A stretch of 64,000 bases of DNA from Congeria kusceri (GCA_027627225.1 CM051040.1:29555634-29619633); one strand, 5' to 3'; counted from the first letter of the stretch, positions 12,702 through 25,693 are shown. Numbers and translations: made by a program. Notes: generated from the letters alone by a model not told the origin.

Positions 12702-13330
12702 TATTTGATAAGAGGAGTCAAATATGTTAATTGTTAATAATTACATTCACGGTGTTTATTTTTCTCTTCAAAGGTTGAACGAATCGTCATACAGGCATGC
12801 GTGCGCCCTCCACCCACCAAACGCAATGATTCAGATACTAGTGAATTCCTTTGATCGTATTTTCCCAACTAAGTCATTTTTATAATCTTTATATATTGCC
12901 ACTGGGAGAAATTTTAATTTAAGCATCTACAGACCTTTCGACAATTGTCAATCAACTGAAAATTAATCTAGTGTTTTATCCAATCACTGCAGTTGAATAT
13001 CACATGTTTAACTGTTAACCATACACAATAGCACGTGATAAAGCTTGTGAAACCCGATGAATATTTGTCACCTTTAACAATGGCGGTGGAAAAGTTTATA
13101 GGTAAGGATACACAGTGTGTACAATGCGCTGAACATACACATGCAATGACAAGACTTTGCTGCAAAGCTGGCCTTTAACGGGACTGAACTCCAGATGGTC
13201 CAATAGTAAAAACGAAAGGAAATTGTCAAGAATACATGATTTTCTTAAATAATCGTATATAACACATTAAAAAATTAGACATGCGTGTTTTTGTCTACCT
13301 GAAAACGATGATTTTTGTATAGTTTAATCC
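12702..13330. other. Short gene-free stretch
   Basis: The only coding-like item is an ATG at 13080 in the context AACAATGG followed by a short Cys-containing frame of 32 codons (two CxxC-like pairs). This is not enough to call a gene. Confidence 0.3.
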
Positions 13331-13710
13331 TGTTCATCGTCATAAAATTTATAGCGTCTGTAGACGCTATAACCCATCGAGTAATTTAAAAATAGAGTTG
13401 TTTATATTTAGGATAATCACGAGACAGTTTAGTTTTGTGGAGTCGCGCATGCGCATACTTGAATCAGGTGCTTGTATTAGGGAAAGCCGCGGTATTTGTA
13501 AATCGGCAATACTGGGTTCAAGGACAGTGCGAGCTAATTCAACTTCTATTTTTCAATGAAATATAAGGCTTATGACAGTATTTGATCGTGTTCTATACAA
13601 ATAGTGATTTTTCTACGCACGTTTTACCGTTTAGGCAAAAGTACAAAACAAAACGCACATTTTTATGCACATCTGGAGTTTAGTATCTTTAATGTACGCA
13701 ATAATTATAC
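13330..13710 (+). repeat. Dispersed repeat, inverted partner at 47025-47335
   Basis: Ordered blocks match the reverse complement of 47025-47335: CGCATGCGCA with a following CTTGAATCAGGTGCTTGTATT, CCGCGGTATTT, a TATGACAGTATT run, ATACAAATAGTGAT, and the block TTTTATGCACATCTGGAGT. The CGCGCATGCGCAT block is an NRF1-type palindrome. A perfect 24-bp palindrome (arms TTATAGCGTC) lies at 13349-13372. Confidence 0.7.
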
Positions 13711-13903
13711 AGTGCAGTGTTTGAATATTTAGCAAATACTTATGGTGGTATGTTATCTAGCATCCATGTATATAGCACTGCCAGATCTACGCACATAGTT
13801 TACATGCAGATTCGTATATATATATTCTAATTCTATGGACCCAGTCTCCTGGACCGCAGTTTCTTGTTCGTAAACTAGTTCTGACTGGTTTCGCACACTG
13901 CAG

Positions 13904-14107
13904 CTAGAATAGCAGTCGAGCAGTCGCCCGGAACCACTGGTCAGTCTGATTGTCCATGCCAACACAGTCATTGTCCCACACAACGCTGGCATTGGTTGCG
14001 TCGAAGTTGCTATACTGCCGCGGCTCTTTGCGAAGCAACTCGTATCGACCAGAGAGCTTGTCTGGCCCTATCCAGGTGTTATGTCCGTCAAGCATACTCT
14101 TGAACAA
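13904..14107 (-). pseudogene. C-type lectin-like exon, second copy, truncated
   Basis: The minus frame reads FKSMLDGHNTWIGPDKLS, RYELLRKEPRQYSNFD, SVVWDNDCVGMDNQTDQWF. This is the C-terminal half of a C-type lectin-like domain, closely related to 10587-10795. The NDC motif is kept here, but the tail shifts frame after QWFR: the neighbouring frame supplies DCSTAILAAVCET and a stop at the same relative place. On its upstream side the exon runs straight into copy A of the 1.45-kb repeat (starts about 14104), so that insertion probably cut the gene. Confidence 0.68.
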
Positions 14108-15579
14108 GAAATGTCTTTAAAAAAGACAATCGGCGTTGAAATTAATATTGAGATGTCATTTAAAAATTACCTAAACATACGGCCAAGATGATCGGTTACG
14201 TGACTTCTCAGACCCCAGATTTGTTGGTCCTCACCAATATAAGGAGACTTATTGGACCCAGATTTTTCGGACACTATGAGAAAACTTCTCGGACCCAAAA
14301 GTTAATTTGAGATAAATTTATTAATTTAAAAATTAAATAAAACTATCATTGATATATATGCCGTGAATAAACCAATTATACAGCTCGATGTGTCCACCAG
14401 CGATATATGAATAACCAAAATAATTTAGGTTAACATAATTGTTATCTGAATTTGTCAAGCCAATTTAACAAATTAACAATGTAAGAAAATAATTTCGGGA
14501 ATGAATTAAAATCATTATGTATCAGACGAGTCTATATAGTTATTTATATTACCGGTAATATACCATTCATGTTAGTTATCTAATATAATAACGATTTGAA
14601 GTCAAATAAGCATTTATACTGTGTATCCCAATAAAAAGCAATAGTCAGGGAACATATAGCGATTTTTGAAATGTTAATACTTTATGTTTGATAACGCAAA
14701 AATAAAAATTCATTAGACTATGACGAGTTTAAATTATATCATTAGAAATATGATATATCAAGGGTTTCTGTGTATAATTAGTATTGCAAATTGTGTATTC
14801 ATGCTACACGAATAACAATTCGACGTATTCCGATTCTTCTTTCATAACATTGTATCCATAGAAAATGTAGCATCTTTTTACAGATTAAATAACATCTACT
14901 GGAGAAAACGATAGAAAGATGCAATTATAAATAATCGGTAATAAATCGTAACCACAATTTTAATTCAAATTAACAGTAAGTTTATAAATATGAATTCCCC
15001 ATTTATTGAAATTTTTAGGTTTATGATTCTCTGAACGCTATGATTGATGGATGTACGAGTATATTAACACAGCTATACAACGGTTGCTAGCTACGCGCGC
15101 TATTTTTGAAATCACAGTACTGTTTCTGGAATGTGATGAACTCGCTAGAATCAATGGGCTACATGGAACGGCAACTCTGTGAATGAGATTTATGAATGGA
15201 AACATTGCAAAATGGCTATTTATAGAGCGTACCGCTTATATAAATGTAGGCTAAACAAGATAATTATTTCGTTACGTGAATGAATAAAGCATTCTGTTTA
15301 TGGCATACAATTAGAAAATACGTTCATAATTAGCCTCAGTTCTAGAGTATATGTCGAGGATATGTTTATAACTTCATTTTAACCGCTTATGTAAACAAGT
15401 ACGTAAGTTTTTAATCCCCAAAAGTACGCAACAGTTATTGGTATACGTTAAACCATTGTTTGAAGTTTGCATTTCCTAAAATTAGAAAATGTGCCCAATT
15501 CTATTGGCATTCAATTTTCCCGCTGCATAATTATCGCAAGATATCTAGGTCAAAAGAGATCTTACACAGCTACGCCGAT
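14104..15579 (+). mobile_element. 1.45-kb dispersed repeat, copy A
   Basis: It is nearly collinear with 30649-33580 (copy B, interrupted) and 43829-45275 (copy C). All copies start ACAAGA-ATNTC...CAATCGGCGTTGAAATT and end GCATAATTATCGCAAG...CTACGCCGA. ATCGGCGT near the left end and ACGCCGAT at the right end form a short inverted repeat. No ORF is kept in any copy, so it is non-autonomous, of unknown class. Confidence 0.85.
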
Positions 15580-18408
15580 AAAAAGTCCAAGTTATTTTCT
15601 TAAAGCATTAAAATGCATTCAGAGACTCAGATGAATATTGTCGTTTGCTGGTAGCTTTGACACAGCATGAATTAAATAGAGCGCTACGGTACAATAAAAA
15701 TTGACATATTCGACACCTGATCGAACCGACGTATTGACCTATCCGACACTGTTTGTTGGTCGCGCAAATTTTCTTCTTAACTGTATGTGTTTGCACACTG
15801 ACTAAACCAACACCTGCTATATCTGTAATCCGACATTCCTTTACTGGCCTGCATGTGCACAAAATAATTGGTATTCACAAGTCGTTAAGCATCATGCTTT
15901 AATGTTCAATAACTTTTTTATCTTGATATAAGAACACAAATCCAAATTGCCGATTGAATGGTATGTGTTGCGCCATATCCTGCACACAATCATATTGTAA
16001 AATAAAACAGAAAACCGGCCACATACCGGTCAAAATACTTTCCAATTTTCGTATAATATACATGTTTTTCCGTCATCTTGTTTTTATGTAAAACATTTTA
16101 ATCACTTAATTTTAGAGCAAAACCATATTACGTCCTCCCCCTTGGGTAGCTATTTCATTTTAAAATTAAAAAGCAAAATCTGTCAATTTATTAAATGCAA
16201 AAATGCTACATTGAACATTAAAATGTATAAGCTTGGCATGTTGAACTGCAAACTATTTCATAAAACTCGGTCCGGTCATGGTCGATAGTAGCAAGGGCCC
16301 GAAATTCCGAATCCACGAGAAGTAATGTTAACGACTTTAATAAGCCGAACTCGGAGACAGAATATATTGATATGTGTAAGGCCTAAAAAAAAATAGGGTT
16401 GTTTCCGGTTACCAGACCGACCCTGTTTATTTACCGCCGACCGTAACTTTTTATCGAGGCAAATCGGTCATGGCGTGGGCGTTTGCCGATAACGTCGAAA
16501 ATAATCAAGAACAGTGAATGTCATCGCCGTTTTCAGTCGTAAATGAATGGTAAAGTAAGTCATAGTAAAACCGAACTTTCCGGAACTCTGTCAGTGTCCC
16601 ACGATGCAAACGTTCCACGCCCTGACGCGAACAAATCAAAGAATGAAATTTAGAACACGCATTTTTTGTAAGTGTTCAGCTAACTCAAATGTCTCCTTTT
16701 CCGTGCTAATCATGGACATAGGTTCGATTTAAACCTGTTAAAAGGCAGCCGAACTAGTTATTTAATCGTGTAGTACAGATAATCACCACATGCTTTTCAT
16801 CAGTTTCAGAAATGTGTCATCTTGTATGAAAGAGAGTAAGTTAACGAAATGTTCAAACTTACGTGTGCCGTTCTTACAGAGTTAATTTTGATGGAAGATG
16901 TTGCCATAAATTCTTAATGTATTAAAAAAATCACGACTCCCTGGTTTCGCTTTCCGTTTACCGAGTAATGATTTGACGTCATTGTCGTCTGCTCTCTATA
17001 TAATAACCCTTATGAACAGAAAACTTAATTTTAGTTTTCAGTCCTTTCATTCATTCTATTCAAGAAACCTGCGTTGAAAGCAACGAACAAGTAAAATGGA
17101 ATAAAATATGGTGAAAACTGGCATTCCAAGCAGGTCTTGCGCTTATATAATGCGTGAACGTCGCATGCTTTTTACGAGATCATTGCCGAACTCGGCTTTC
17201 GCTGTTATTAAAAATAAGTGATTGCTTTTTGAAATAGTTTGAAAAAAAGAATGGGATTTCGAATTACAAAATTACAAAAATATTTCTGCGGCAAAGTAAT
17301 TTTCATGAAAGGAATTCTCATTTCATACTCATCATCATCTTTAAGGTCGTTCTCGTCACTGCCGTAATTTCATTCTGTTCAACATCAAAGTCACTATGGA
17401 CATACATGTAGATCTAATTATTATCGTGTTGAACTTTTCATAACTTAAAAATTCAATTTAAAGTACGGGAATTTCTCTTCAATGCTTATTTTAAACTTTA
17501 GATTATTATTTGAGACTTTTCCAGCACAATGGCGCTGTTCGCACGTGGGTCTCAAGTGTGACTTGCTGTTTGTCACGTAGGCCACTTCCTCTGGACGATT
17601 TTACGTTCGGATACGAGAAAAAAATCATTTTTATTTCTCTTTGCATATTTCTTACGTTGATTATGTAATTCAACACAGTAAAACGATGTTTTCACTATAC
17701 GAAAATTATTACCGGCTTCGAACGATATGAAACTTGTACAATGCAGACGACATAATCTTAAGCTGGACATTTTGCGTTTTCTATATGAAGGTGGTCCGAT
17801 ACGAATTTCAAAATCAATCTGATTGCGTTTTCTTTCTACAATTGGAAATTTAATGTAGTTCTACATTGCATGACAAAGACAAAAGATACGGATTTATTTC
17901 TGATGTGCTTCCCCTGGAGACATCGGCACGGAAGGTAAATAATAGAGAGGAGAAACATGACAACGCGAACACTTGTACGATGTCACGGAATTAGACGAAT
18001 GTTTAGTATATAATCAATACATAGCAGGGTTGTGGCACGGAAATAAATCACTGAAGAAAACATGCAATAATCAAAGTATTTTTGAGATAACATCTGATGA
18101 TACGTAACAAACACTATATACTAAAACTATAAATCTGAAATCTATATAAAATCAATATGTGAATGTAAAAAAAAAAAAAATGCCGACCTACCGACCCTAC
18201 ACTGTTTGGAGATGTAACCAGAAACAAACCTATTTTTGGAAACCTAATCTGTTTTAAATTCTTTATTACTACGTAAAATTGGGTGACAGTCATTGGCCAT
18301 TCTGCAGCATGTCTGGATTTATAACGCTCATAAATCCATTCATTGTATAAACAAACTATGTTAACTTCTATACCTGGGACGAAACTTATAACGTACATTT
18401 CTCAATAT
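15580..18408. other. Gene-free stretch bounded by a small inverted repeat
   Basis: Related blocks at 16385-16450 (minus) and 18180-18235 (plus) share GACCNACCGACCCT and GTAACCAGAAACAA-CCTATTTTT, so they face each other across about 1.7 kb. A TATA-like CTCTATATAATAACCC lies at about 16994, after a full TGACGTCA at 16974. No ORF of note follows. Confidence 0.4.
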
Positions 18409-19807
18409 AGGTTACGCATGCGCAAATAAATTTAATCCGTTTTGAACTAATTATTTGTTTAAGTTTCTGCATTTTTGGGGGTAAAATTTGACCCCAGAAA
18501 AGGGTTTGTTTACATAACAATCAACAGATTTGACCTCCTGTCACACAACAAAAAAAGAATTTGACCCCAAAATGTCAATGCCAGATATTAATTAACAGTC
18601 TTCAGTAACACCTGAACCCGTGGGTGAGGTCAGCCGCCTGCAATCTTCAATCTGTTTCAGGTACTCTCTGCTGAGTAATCTGTGAAAATAAAAAGGTTTT
18701 CTGTGCATGTTTACTCAATATTGTGATTACTAGTGTAACTTAGATAAAATAAGTGTACATATACAATAGTTTACACAGTTTTATTTACTGCGATAAGGCT
18801 AGTCGCCATGCCGGCTTCAGATTGTCGAGCTCACGTTCGAACAGTTCAGTTCAAAAACGGGTTTGAGAGTCCCAACAAGGGTTCAACTCTTGCTTTTCCT
18901 AAGAAGATAAGAAAAATGCCAGGCTGGAAAAGAAGTCGTTAGATAGTAGAATACATGACAATAATCATGTACTAACCTTCAAAGATACCGATGGTACGGA
19001 CACGACTGTGTCAGCTTTACGGCCCCGCCCCAACGTTCCAGTGTAGTTGACAAGTAAAGTAGTTTTGATGACTCGTCACTTCACCCAGACTTGTATACCA
19101 ATGAGTTGATGGTTCCGGCTGAGGTCTTGGTTCTTTTCAACACTGCATTTAAAAACTTACTCAAATTAAACCAAACTGTGATGGTGATTTAAATTGTGAT
19201 GCCGCTATCTCCATTAGGTGGGGTCTAGGTTGGCGTGAGCGGCTTAAGTGTTTTATGCATGCATTTCATGTATTTTTCAGCTGAAAGCCTGATTGAAGTA
19301 CAATTAAAAAATAAAATATGAACTAAATAGGATCTGTTAACTTTGCAAATTAGGAAAACTCGTATTATTCAAAGTAGGCAGGTCGGACGGTCATCATGGC
19401 CAATGCATCGGCCAGTGCGGGCACGACATTTGCGGGCATTATTGTCAGTTACAGGTTCTTAAACTAAATATTCAGGATTACAACACAAGGTGTTATGGTT
19501 TAAATGAGAGAATTGTTGAAACTAATGCAAATTAATGTCAAAATGAAACTGAAAAACAACACGATGAATACAATTTTTGTCTCGGATTGCCACTCTGGTG
19601 GACATTTTGCTTTAATTTTCCCATATTTACCCCCCTAATGCCCCCTAGAGCAACCATCCCCAAAAATACAGCCCTAAATGGGGTCAAGGTGGCATCTGGC
19701 AGTTATTCTTTCCAGTACAGTGTGTTTGTAAGAGTCCATTTTCAAAATCTTTGCTGACGACTAATCTTACAGGAAGTTCTTAAAGGTTACGCATGCGCAA
19801 ATAAATT
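18409..19807. repeat. Pair of exact 24-bp direct repeats containing GCATGCGC
   Basis: An identical 24-bp string centred on TTACGCATGCGCAAATAA occurs at 18409-18432 and 19784-19807. The core is an NRF1-like palindrome. The 1.35 kb between them holds the candidate exon above and several TTTGACCCC/GGGGTCAA blocks. It could be a segment border or paired regulatory elements. Confidence 0.5.
18592..18679 (-). CDS. Candidate terminal exon, unknown protein
   Basis: On the minus strand a good acceptor (CTTTTTATTTTCACAG) is followed by an open frame reading LLSREYLKQIEDCRRLTSP and then TGSGVTEDC before TAA. Length (88 bp, one base plus 29 codons) and base use look exonic compared with the surroundings. 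No family is recognised and no matching upstream exon was found. The SAM-like ORF at 20547-20765 is on the same strand, but it has its own stop, so the two cannot be simply joined. Confidence 0.33.
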
Positions 19808-20546
19808 CCTTCTTTGTTACATATAAAATATTGAAAATTTGATCTCACTTTTCACCATTACCAAGCTACTTTCCAATATATCACCATACATTGTTCGAAA
19901 GAAGAGGACATAACCTTTTGAAAAAACAGCATGTCAAAAAATTCTATGCGTTGTAACTCAAAATATTTACCTTTGAAAAAGACACACCGGTTTTTACGGG
20001 CATGGAGGCTGCCATTTTGCGCATGAATACATGGGCCAAAAGTTATGAAGCTGGGAACCACTAGACAAAAAGTAGTGCACAAAAACAGCCTTTTTTTCTT
20101 ATTGCTTACATATATACCTTTAAAATGATACCAAAACATATAATTTGAACTGTATTTTACAAATTATATGCATCCTGCACTCAACCATATGTGCTTATTA
20201 TCTAACTGACAGCATGTAACCCTGAGGATGTGACTTCCATTTTGGGGTAATTAGACCTATAAAACATTCACGTATCGGCTACTTTCGTTTTCTCGACGGG
20301 CACGCTTGATTAGTAAATATCTAAGATGGCGGCTTCATTTGCATAATTTATTCATAAACTCAGGAGCAGATCAGTTTGATAGTGAACGGATGTTTCCCGT
20401 AAATATTTAAAAGTGTACACTACACCCAACTGAACATAAGACAGTTAAGTCGAGTTAGATTAGAAAGATGTATCTGTCCTGTTCCTGTTCCGATTTGTTT
20501 CTGCTCGTGACAACCGTGATGGAGCCGTCTCGGTAGACTTCCAATG

Positions 20547-20765
20547 CTAAAGTGCATTTCTAAATCTCATGTTATCACCTATGGTCACAAGACCTAAGCT
20601 TGTTAGTTGTTTGTCTTCTAAAGATTTCCAGATGTCAATGTTATCTACTTTCTGATCAATTAAATTTTGAAGTAATGCATCCAAATTAATCGCAGACAAA
20701 ACGCCCCGCACTGCTTCGTCTGCCATGTTGTTTTTCTTTACCGCGCGAATTTCCGGTGCGCTCAT
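20547..20765 (-). CDS. SAM-like domain ORF
   Basis: This is a 72-residue frame with an alternative inner start, MADEAVRG (20726). The segment INLDALLQNLIDQKVDNIDI, WKSLEDKQLTSLGLVTIGDN, MRFRNAL fits the sterile alpha motif pattern: a short helix, I/L-D-x-W-x-x-L, then the closing L-G-(x)3-I-G-(x)3-R-F. The frame stops at 20547-20549, right after the domain, so this may be a single-domain protein, a truncated exon or a relic. SAM domains mediate protein-protein oligomerisation. No partner exon is identified. A YY1-type AAGATGGCGGC lies at about 20323. Confidence 0.48.
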   Translation of the reverse strand: MSAPEIRAVKKNNMADEAVRGVLSAINLDALLQNLIDQKVDNIDIWKSLEDKQLTSLGLVTIGDNMRFRNAL

Positions 20766-20927
20766 AAATATTTACCTTGTGAATTGTACCCTTCACTTTA
20801 TATAATGAAGAAAGCACTTTATATAATGATAACTTGGCAATATACGTAATCCATATCTTCGTATAATTATGTTTAAACGTTAAAGAAAGGTAATAACACT
20901 TTATAAAATTAAGTGGTTTCATTATAT

Positions 20928-21440
20928 AATCAGTTTTTACCTTCATATAAACAAATAATATCTATATATAATGAAATAATATATATATATATAATGAAAT
21001 AATATATGTGTATAGTAAAGTTTTATCTATATCCCTTAACGTTTTATCTACATATAAGGAATTTATATCTTTATATATTAATGTGTTATCTTTATAAATT
21101 CAAACTAAATGTTTATATATAGAAACTGTGCAATTAAATTATGGTTGCATACATTTATGTTCATTCAAATTGACTTTATATCATAATATTTGGTAATTAT
21201 ATATAATCAGCTTTTATTTCATATAAACAAATAATATCTATATATAATAAAGTAATATATGTATAAAGTAAAGTTTTATCTACATCCCTTAATGTTTTAT
21301 CTACATATAAGGAAGTTATATATTTATACATTAATGTTTTATCTTTATAGATTCACTTTTCATATTTATATATAGAGACTGTGCAATTATATAATGGTGG
21401 CATACATTTATGTTCAGTGATATTGACTCTATATCAAAAT
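20928..21440 (+). repeat. Tandem duplication, about 270 bp AT-rich unit
   Basis: Two adjacent copies share CAAATAATATCTATATATAA, TTTTATCTACATATAAGGAA, GAAACTGTGCAATTA-AT and TGGCATACATTTATGTTCA-like blocks in the same order. Copies start near 20945 and 21220. Confidence 0.75.
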
Positions 21441-21689
21441 ATTTAATAATATAAAACAGTTAAGGCGTTCCATGCTCCTGTCTTTTGGACACTGTTAGAT
21501 GGAGGATGGTTCATTGAGAACAAAAAAGCCGATGTTAAAAGCTGATAACGATGACCTGAATTGTTATAATAATAATTATTAGTTTGCGTTAAAACCTAGG
21601 TAGAAGAGCCATTATGTAATTTACTGGAAACATATCGAACAGTCAAACTGTACCCAGAATGTTTCCGTATAGCAAATAATTATGCGGGG

Positions 21690-23400
21690 GTATATTGCTT
21701 TGCACCTGTCCGTCGGTCGGTCGGTCGGTCGAATGGTCGGTCTGTCCGTAGACCATTTCGTTTCCGCACGATATCTAGAGAACGCTTTGACCTACCGTCA
21801 TGAAAATTGGTATGCTGGTTACATGGGAAGAAAGGAAGAGGCCTGTACATTTTGAGGTAAACAGGTCAAAGGTCAAGGTCACCGTTGCTAAAAATAGAAA
21901 AACGGTTGCCGCTCAATAACTTTAGAAAGCATCGAGATATTTTAATGAAACTTTACACATAGATACCTTATATCGAGACCTCGTTTGGAATTGCATATGG
22001 GATGGGTAGGGTTAAGGTCAAGGTCACCGTTACTAAAAATAGAAAAACGGTTTCCGCTCAATAACTTGAGAACGCATAGAGATATTTTAATGAAACTTCA
22101 TACATAGATACCATATATTGAGACCTCGCTTGGGATTGCTTATGGGGTGCGTGGGGTCAAGGTCAAGGTCACGGTTACTAAAAATAGAAAATGGTTTCCG
22201 CTTAATAACTTGAGAACGCATCAAGATATTTTAATGAAACTTCATACATGGATATCTTATATTGAGACCTCGCTTGGGATTGAATATGCGATGTGAACAC
22301 TCTAAAGGCCACATTTATTTGCCAACTTTCATTAAACTTGGTCAGAACATTTGTTCCAATGATATCTTTGCCGAGTTGGAAACTGGGTCATGTGGAATCA
22401 AAAACTAGGTCACGAAGTTAAATTGAAGAAATAGCTTGTGAACACTCTATAAGTCACATTTTTTGCCCAGTCAACATGAAACTTACTCGAACATTTTTTC
22501 TAATGATATCTTGGCCGAGTTCAAAAATGGTTCCGGTCCGTTGAAAAACATGGCCGCCAGGGGGTGGGGCAGTTTTCCTTATATGGCTATAGAAAAAGCT
22601 TGTGAACACTCTTGAAGTCACATTTTTTGCCCAATCAACATAAAACTTGCCCAGAACCTATGTTCTTATGATATCTTGGCCGAGTTCGAAAATGGTTTCG
22701 GTCCATTAAAAAACATGGCCGCCAGGGGTGGGGGGGTGGTGGGGGCGGGGCAGTTTTCCTTATCTGGCTATAGGAAAAGCTTGTGATCACTCTAAAGTTA
22801 CATTTTTTTGCCCAGTCTTCATGAAACTTGGTCAGAACATTTGTCCCAATGATATCTCGGCTGAGTTTGAATCTGGTTTATGTGGGATGAAAAATTAGGT
22901 CACAAGGTTAAATTGAAGAAAAAGCTTGTTAACACTCTAGAAGTCACATTTTTTGCCCAATCTTCATGAGACTTGGACAGAATATTTGTCCCAATGATAT
23001 CTCGACCGAGTCTGAATCTGGATCATGTGGGTTCAAAAACTAGGTCACTAGGTCAAATTGAAGAAAAAGCTTGTTAACACTCTAAAAGTCACATTTTTTT
23101 ACCAATCTTCATGAAACGTGGTCAAAATATTTGTTTGAATGACATCTCGGCCGAGTTCGAATCTGTATCATGTGGGGTCAAAAACTAGGTCACTAGGTAA
23201 AATTGAAGAAAAAGCTTCAATTTTAATATGCACTTCAAAATTTTGAATGTCAGTGGTCACTTAAGTTTTTCAAACCATGATGATTCAGGCCGCATTTCCA
23301 TCAGTATATTCATATCCGTATAAAAATCTGACACATGGACAATTGTTCGACTAATGAAACTCAGGTGAGCGACCCAAGGCCATTTGGCCCTCTTGTTTCA
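21690..23400 (+). repeat. Long bivalve-type repeat made of two tandem blocks
   Basis: It starts with a GTCG microsatellite (21709-21731). Block 1 has three units of 147-148 bp with GTCAAGGTCAAGGTCACCG at about 21870, 22016 and 22163. Block 2 has about seven units of 142-182 bp starting near AGCTTGTGAACACTCT (22290, 22433, 22597, 22779, 22922, 23068, 23210). It ends GGCCATTTGGCCCTCTTGTTTC. G-rich runs at 22725-22750 can form a G-quadruplex. It has no coding capacity. AAGGTCA is the ERR/SF-1 receptor half-site. Confidence 0.85.
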
Positions 23401-24214
23401 GAAATGTGTTATTTATTTTACGGTTTATTCAGCGGTCAGTATGACATTCAGTCCAGATATTGTGAATAGATTGGTCGATATCGGACAAATACCAGGCATG
23501 TCTATCATAGTCCTTCCCAGTAAACGATTCCTACGAAAACATTAAAATACTTGTCAAATCGGAAATACACGTGGCAGCTTTATCACATGTAATAGCGACG
23601 GCAAATTGTATGTACTCCAAATAATTAATGAATGACATAAATAAATACACATTAAATATGATTATTCTACTACATGTATTGCAAATATTTTTTTTGAAAT
23701 CGAAACAAAATTCGGTACATGTTATTTGTAAATAAACAAATAAGAGCCACCGTTCTTATATATTTTCTCAAGTAACACGGTCTGTAATCACTGGCGCCAC
23801 CTCTTTTTGGAGATGCATTGGAAAAAGAGCCAATTATACTTCCGAGGTGGCGCTAATGACAGGAAATAGTAGGAAAACGTAAACAATGATAGAAGGTGAG
23901 TTGGTTTTATATCTTTTATGACAATTTTACACACTGTTTTAAAAATCGCACAATGTAGTGCGATTCGGACACAATTTTACCTCCCAACAATTTGGATAAG
24001 TATGAAGTCACAACGCATTTCAAAACGTAAGGACTTTTATATATCGTGACATCGTGGAATTTAAACCAGCTAATTGATGAATTCGAACGTGTTAAGATAT
24101 AATTTACACACAATTAGAGAATTAATGGCAAAAAATTCATTTCGACATGTGTTATTTAATGTGTTATCAACACTGTTGGTTTGAGGTCTATTAAACATAT
24201 TATTTTGCATGTTT

Positions 24215-25692
24215 AGCTTACCTGAGCACGAAGTGCTCGGAGAGCTATTGGTATAGGGGACCTCAACGGCGTCGTCTGTCGTCTATAGTCCGTCGTCCGT
24301 ATGCCGTTTGGCGATAAAGACTACATTTTTTATTCAGTCTTGACCTAACTTGCACAGTTTGTGTATGACCATAAAATCTCGGATGGGATTTTTTATTGGG
24401 TCAGATCACACCAGTAACACCAGAGTTATTGCCCCTTTTTAATGCAAAAAAAAGTGCAAACATGCCCTTTTGCAGCATTCATTTTTTATCCCATCTTAAC
24501 TAAACTTTCACAGTTTCTGTATGACCATCAGATCTCAGTAGACGCCAAAAATGGGGCAGATCGTGTTTCAAACACCAGAGTTTTTGCCCTTTGTTTATTA
24601 AAAAAATATACAAAAATGGACATTATTCAGGATATAAACTTCATTTTTTATCCAATCTTCACCAATCTTGCACAGTTTGTCTATTACCCTGAGATTACAG
24701 TTGAAATCAAATATAAGCAAGATCAGACCAGAAATACCAGAGTTATTGCCCTTTGTTTGTGAAAAATATATGCAAAAATGGACATTCATAATATTCATAA
24801 TAGAGACTTCATTTGTCATCCAGTCTTCACGAATCTTGCATAGATTGTCTATGACTATAAGATTAAAGGTGAAGTCGAACATAAGCAAGATTGGACCAGA
24901 AACACCAGAGTTATTGCCTTTTGTTTAAGAAAACAATATGCAAAAATGGACATCATGCAGGATAGAGACTTCATATTTCATCCGATCATCACCAATCGTG
25001 TGCAGTTTGTCTATGAACGTAAGACTACAGGTGAAGTCGAATAAAAGCATGATCGGGCCAGAAACACCAGAGTTGTTTGCCCCTTGTGTTTGGAAAAAAT
25101 CATCAACAAGTTATCAATGATTGGCATGCAATGATTTTTGATTCAATGTTGACCAAACTTACACAGTTTGCACATGACCATACAAATTGATTGATAAAAT
25201 TTGATTTCCAACAGTTGCAAGACTTGCATGCAGTTATTTGCACATGCAACATTGATATCTTCAGAGCCTGCATTAACATCATTTATCATCTTTGGACAGA
25301 AAATTATCAAAGACAAATCAAAACTTTACCTTATAGCACAGTCATCATAATTATCGCATTGCAACTAGTTCTCCAAAACTGTTTGCGAAAAAGACATCAA
25401 AATCTTCTGTTTCTGCATTTTCCAGAATTGTCAATGACTTAATAAAAAAAGGATCAGGTTAGAAAATCGAGAAAAATGAATTGAGAACCGTTAGCAAAAA
25501 AACGCACATCCACTACCCCACTCGTACTTTAGTGAGGCCATTGCACTAACCGATGTTTTGTATCAAAATTGATCCTATCCCCCACTGCGTATTGTTCAGA
25601 TACCTAAATTTTCAAATCTGTCACAACAGTATGGTCTCTATCTGTACCAGTTCTCAGGTGAGCGTTTTGGGCCATCATGGCCCTCTTGTTAA
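24215..25692 (+). repeat. Bivalve-type repeat with five ~160-bp tandem units
   Basis: It starts TTACCTGAGCACGAAGTGCTC with CGTCGTCTGTCGTC. AACACCAGAGTTATTGCCC recurs at about 24418, 24573, 24736, 24903 and 25066. It ends GGTGAGCGTTTTGGGCCATCATGGCCCTCTTGTTA. Apparent ORFs across it are reading-frame artefacts of the units. It sits inside the outer foldback, directly left of the inner one. Confidence 0.8.
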
Positions 25693-25693
25693 G

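Noticed and set aside
13080..13178. 32-codon ATG frame with CVQC and CC, good start context, GTAAGG donor-like site
   Set aside because: Too short, no recognised domain and no matching second exon.
24442..25120. Series of ORFs with recurring NTRVIALCL-like motifs
   Set aside because: They follow the ~160-bp tandem units; similarity between them is due to the DNA repeat.
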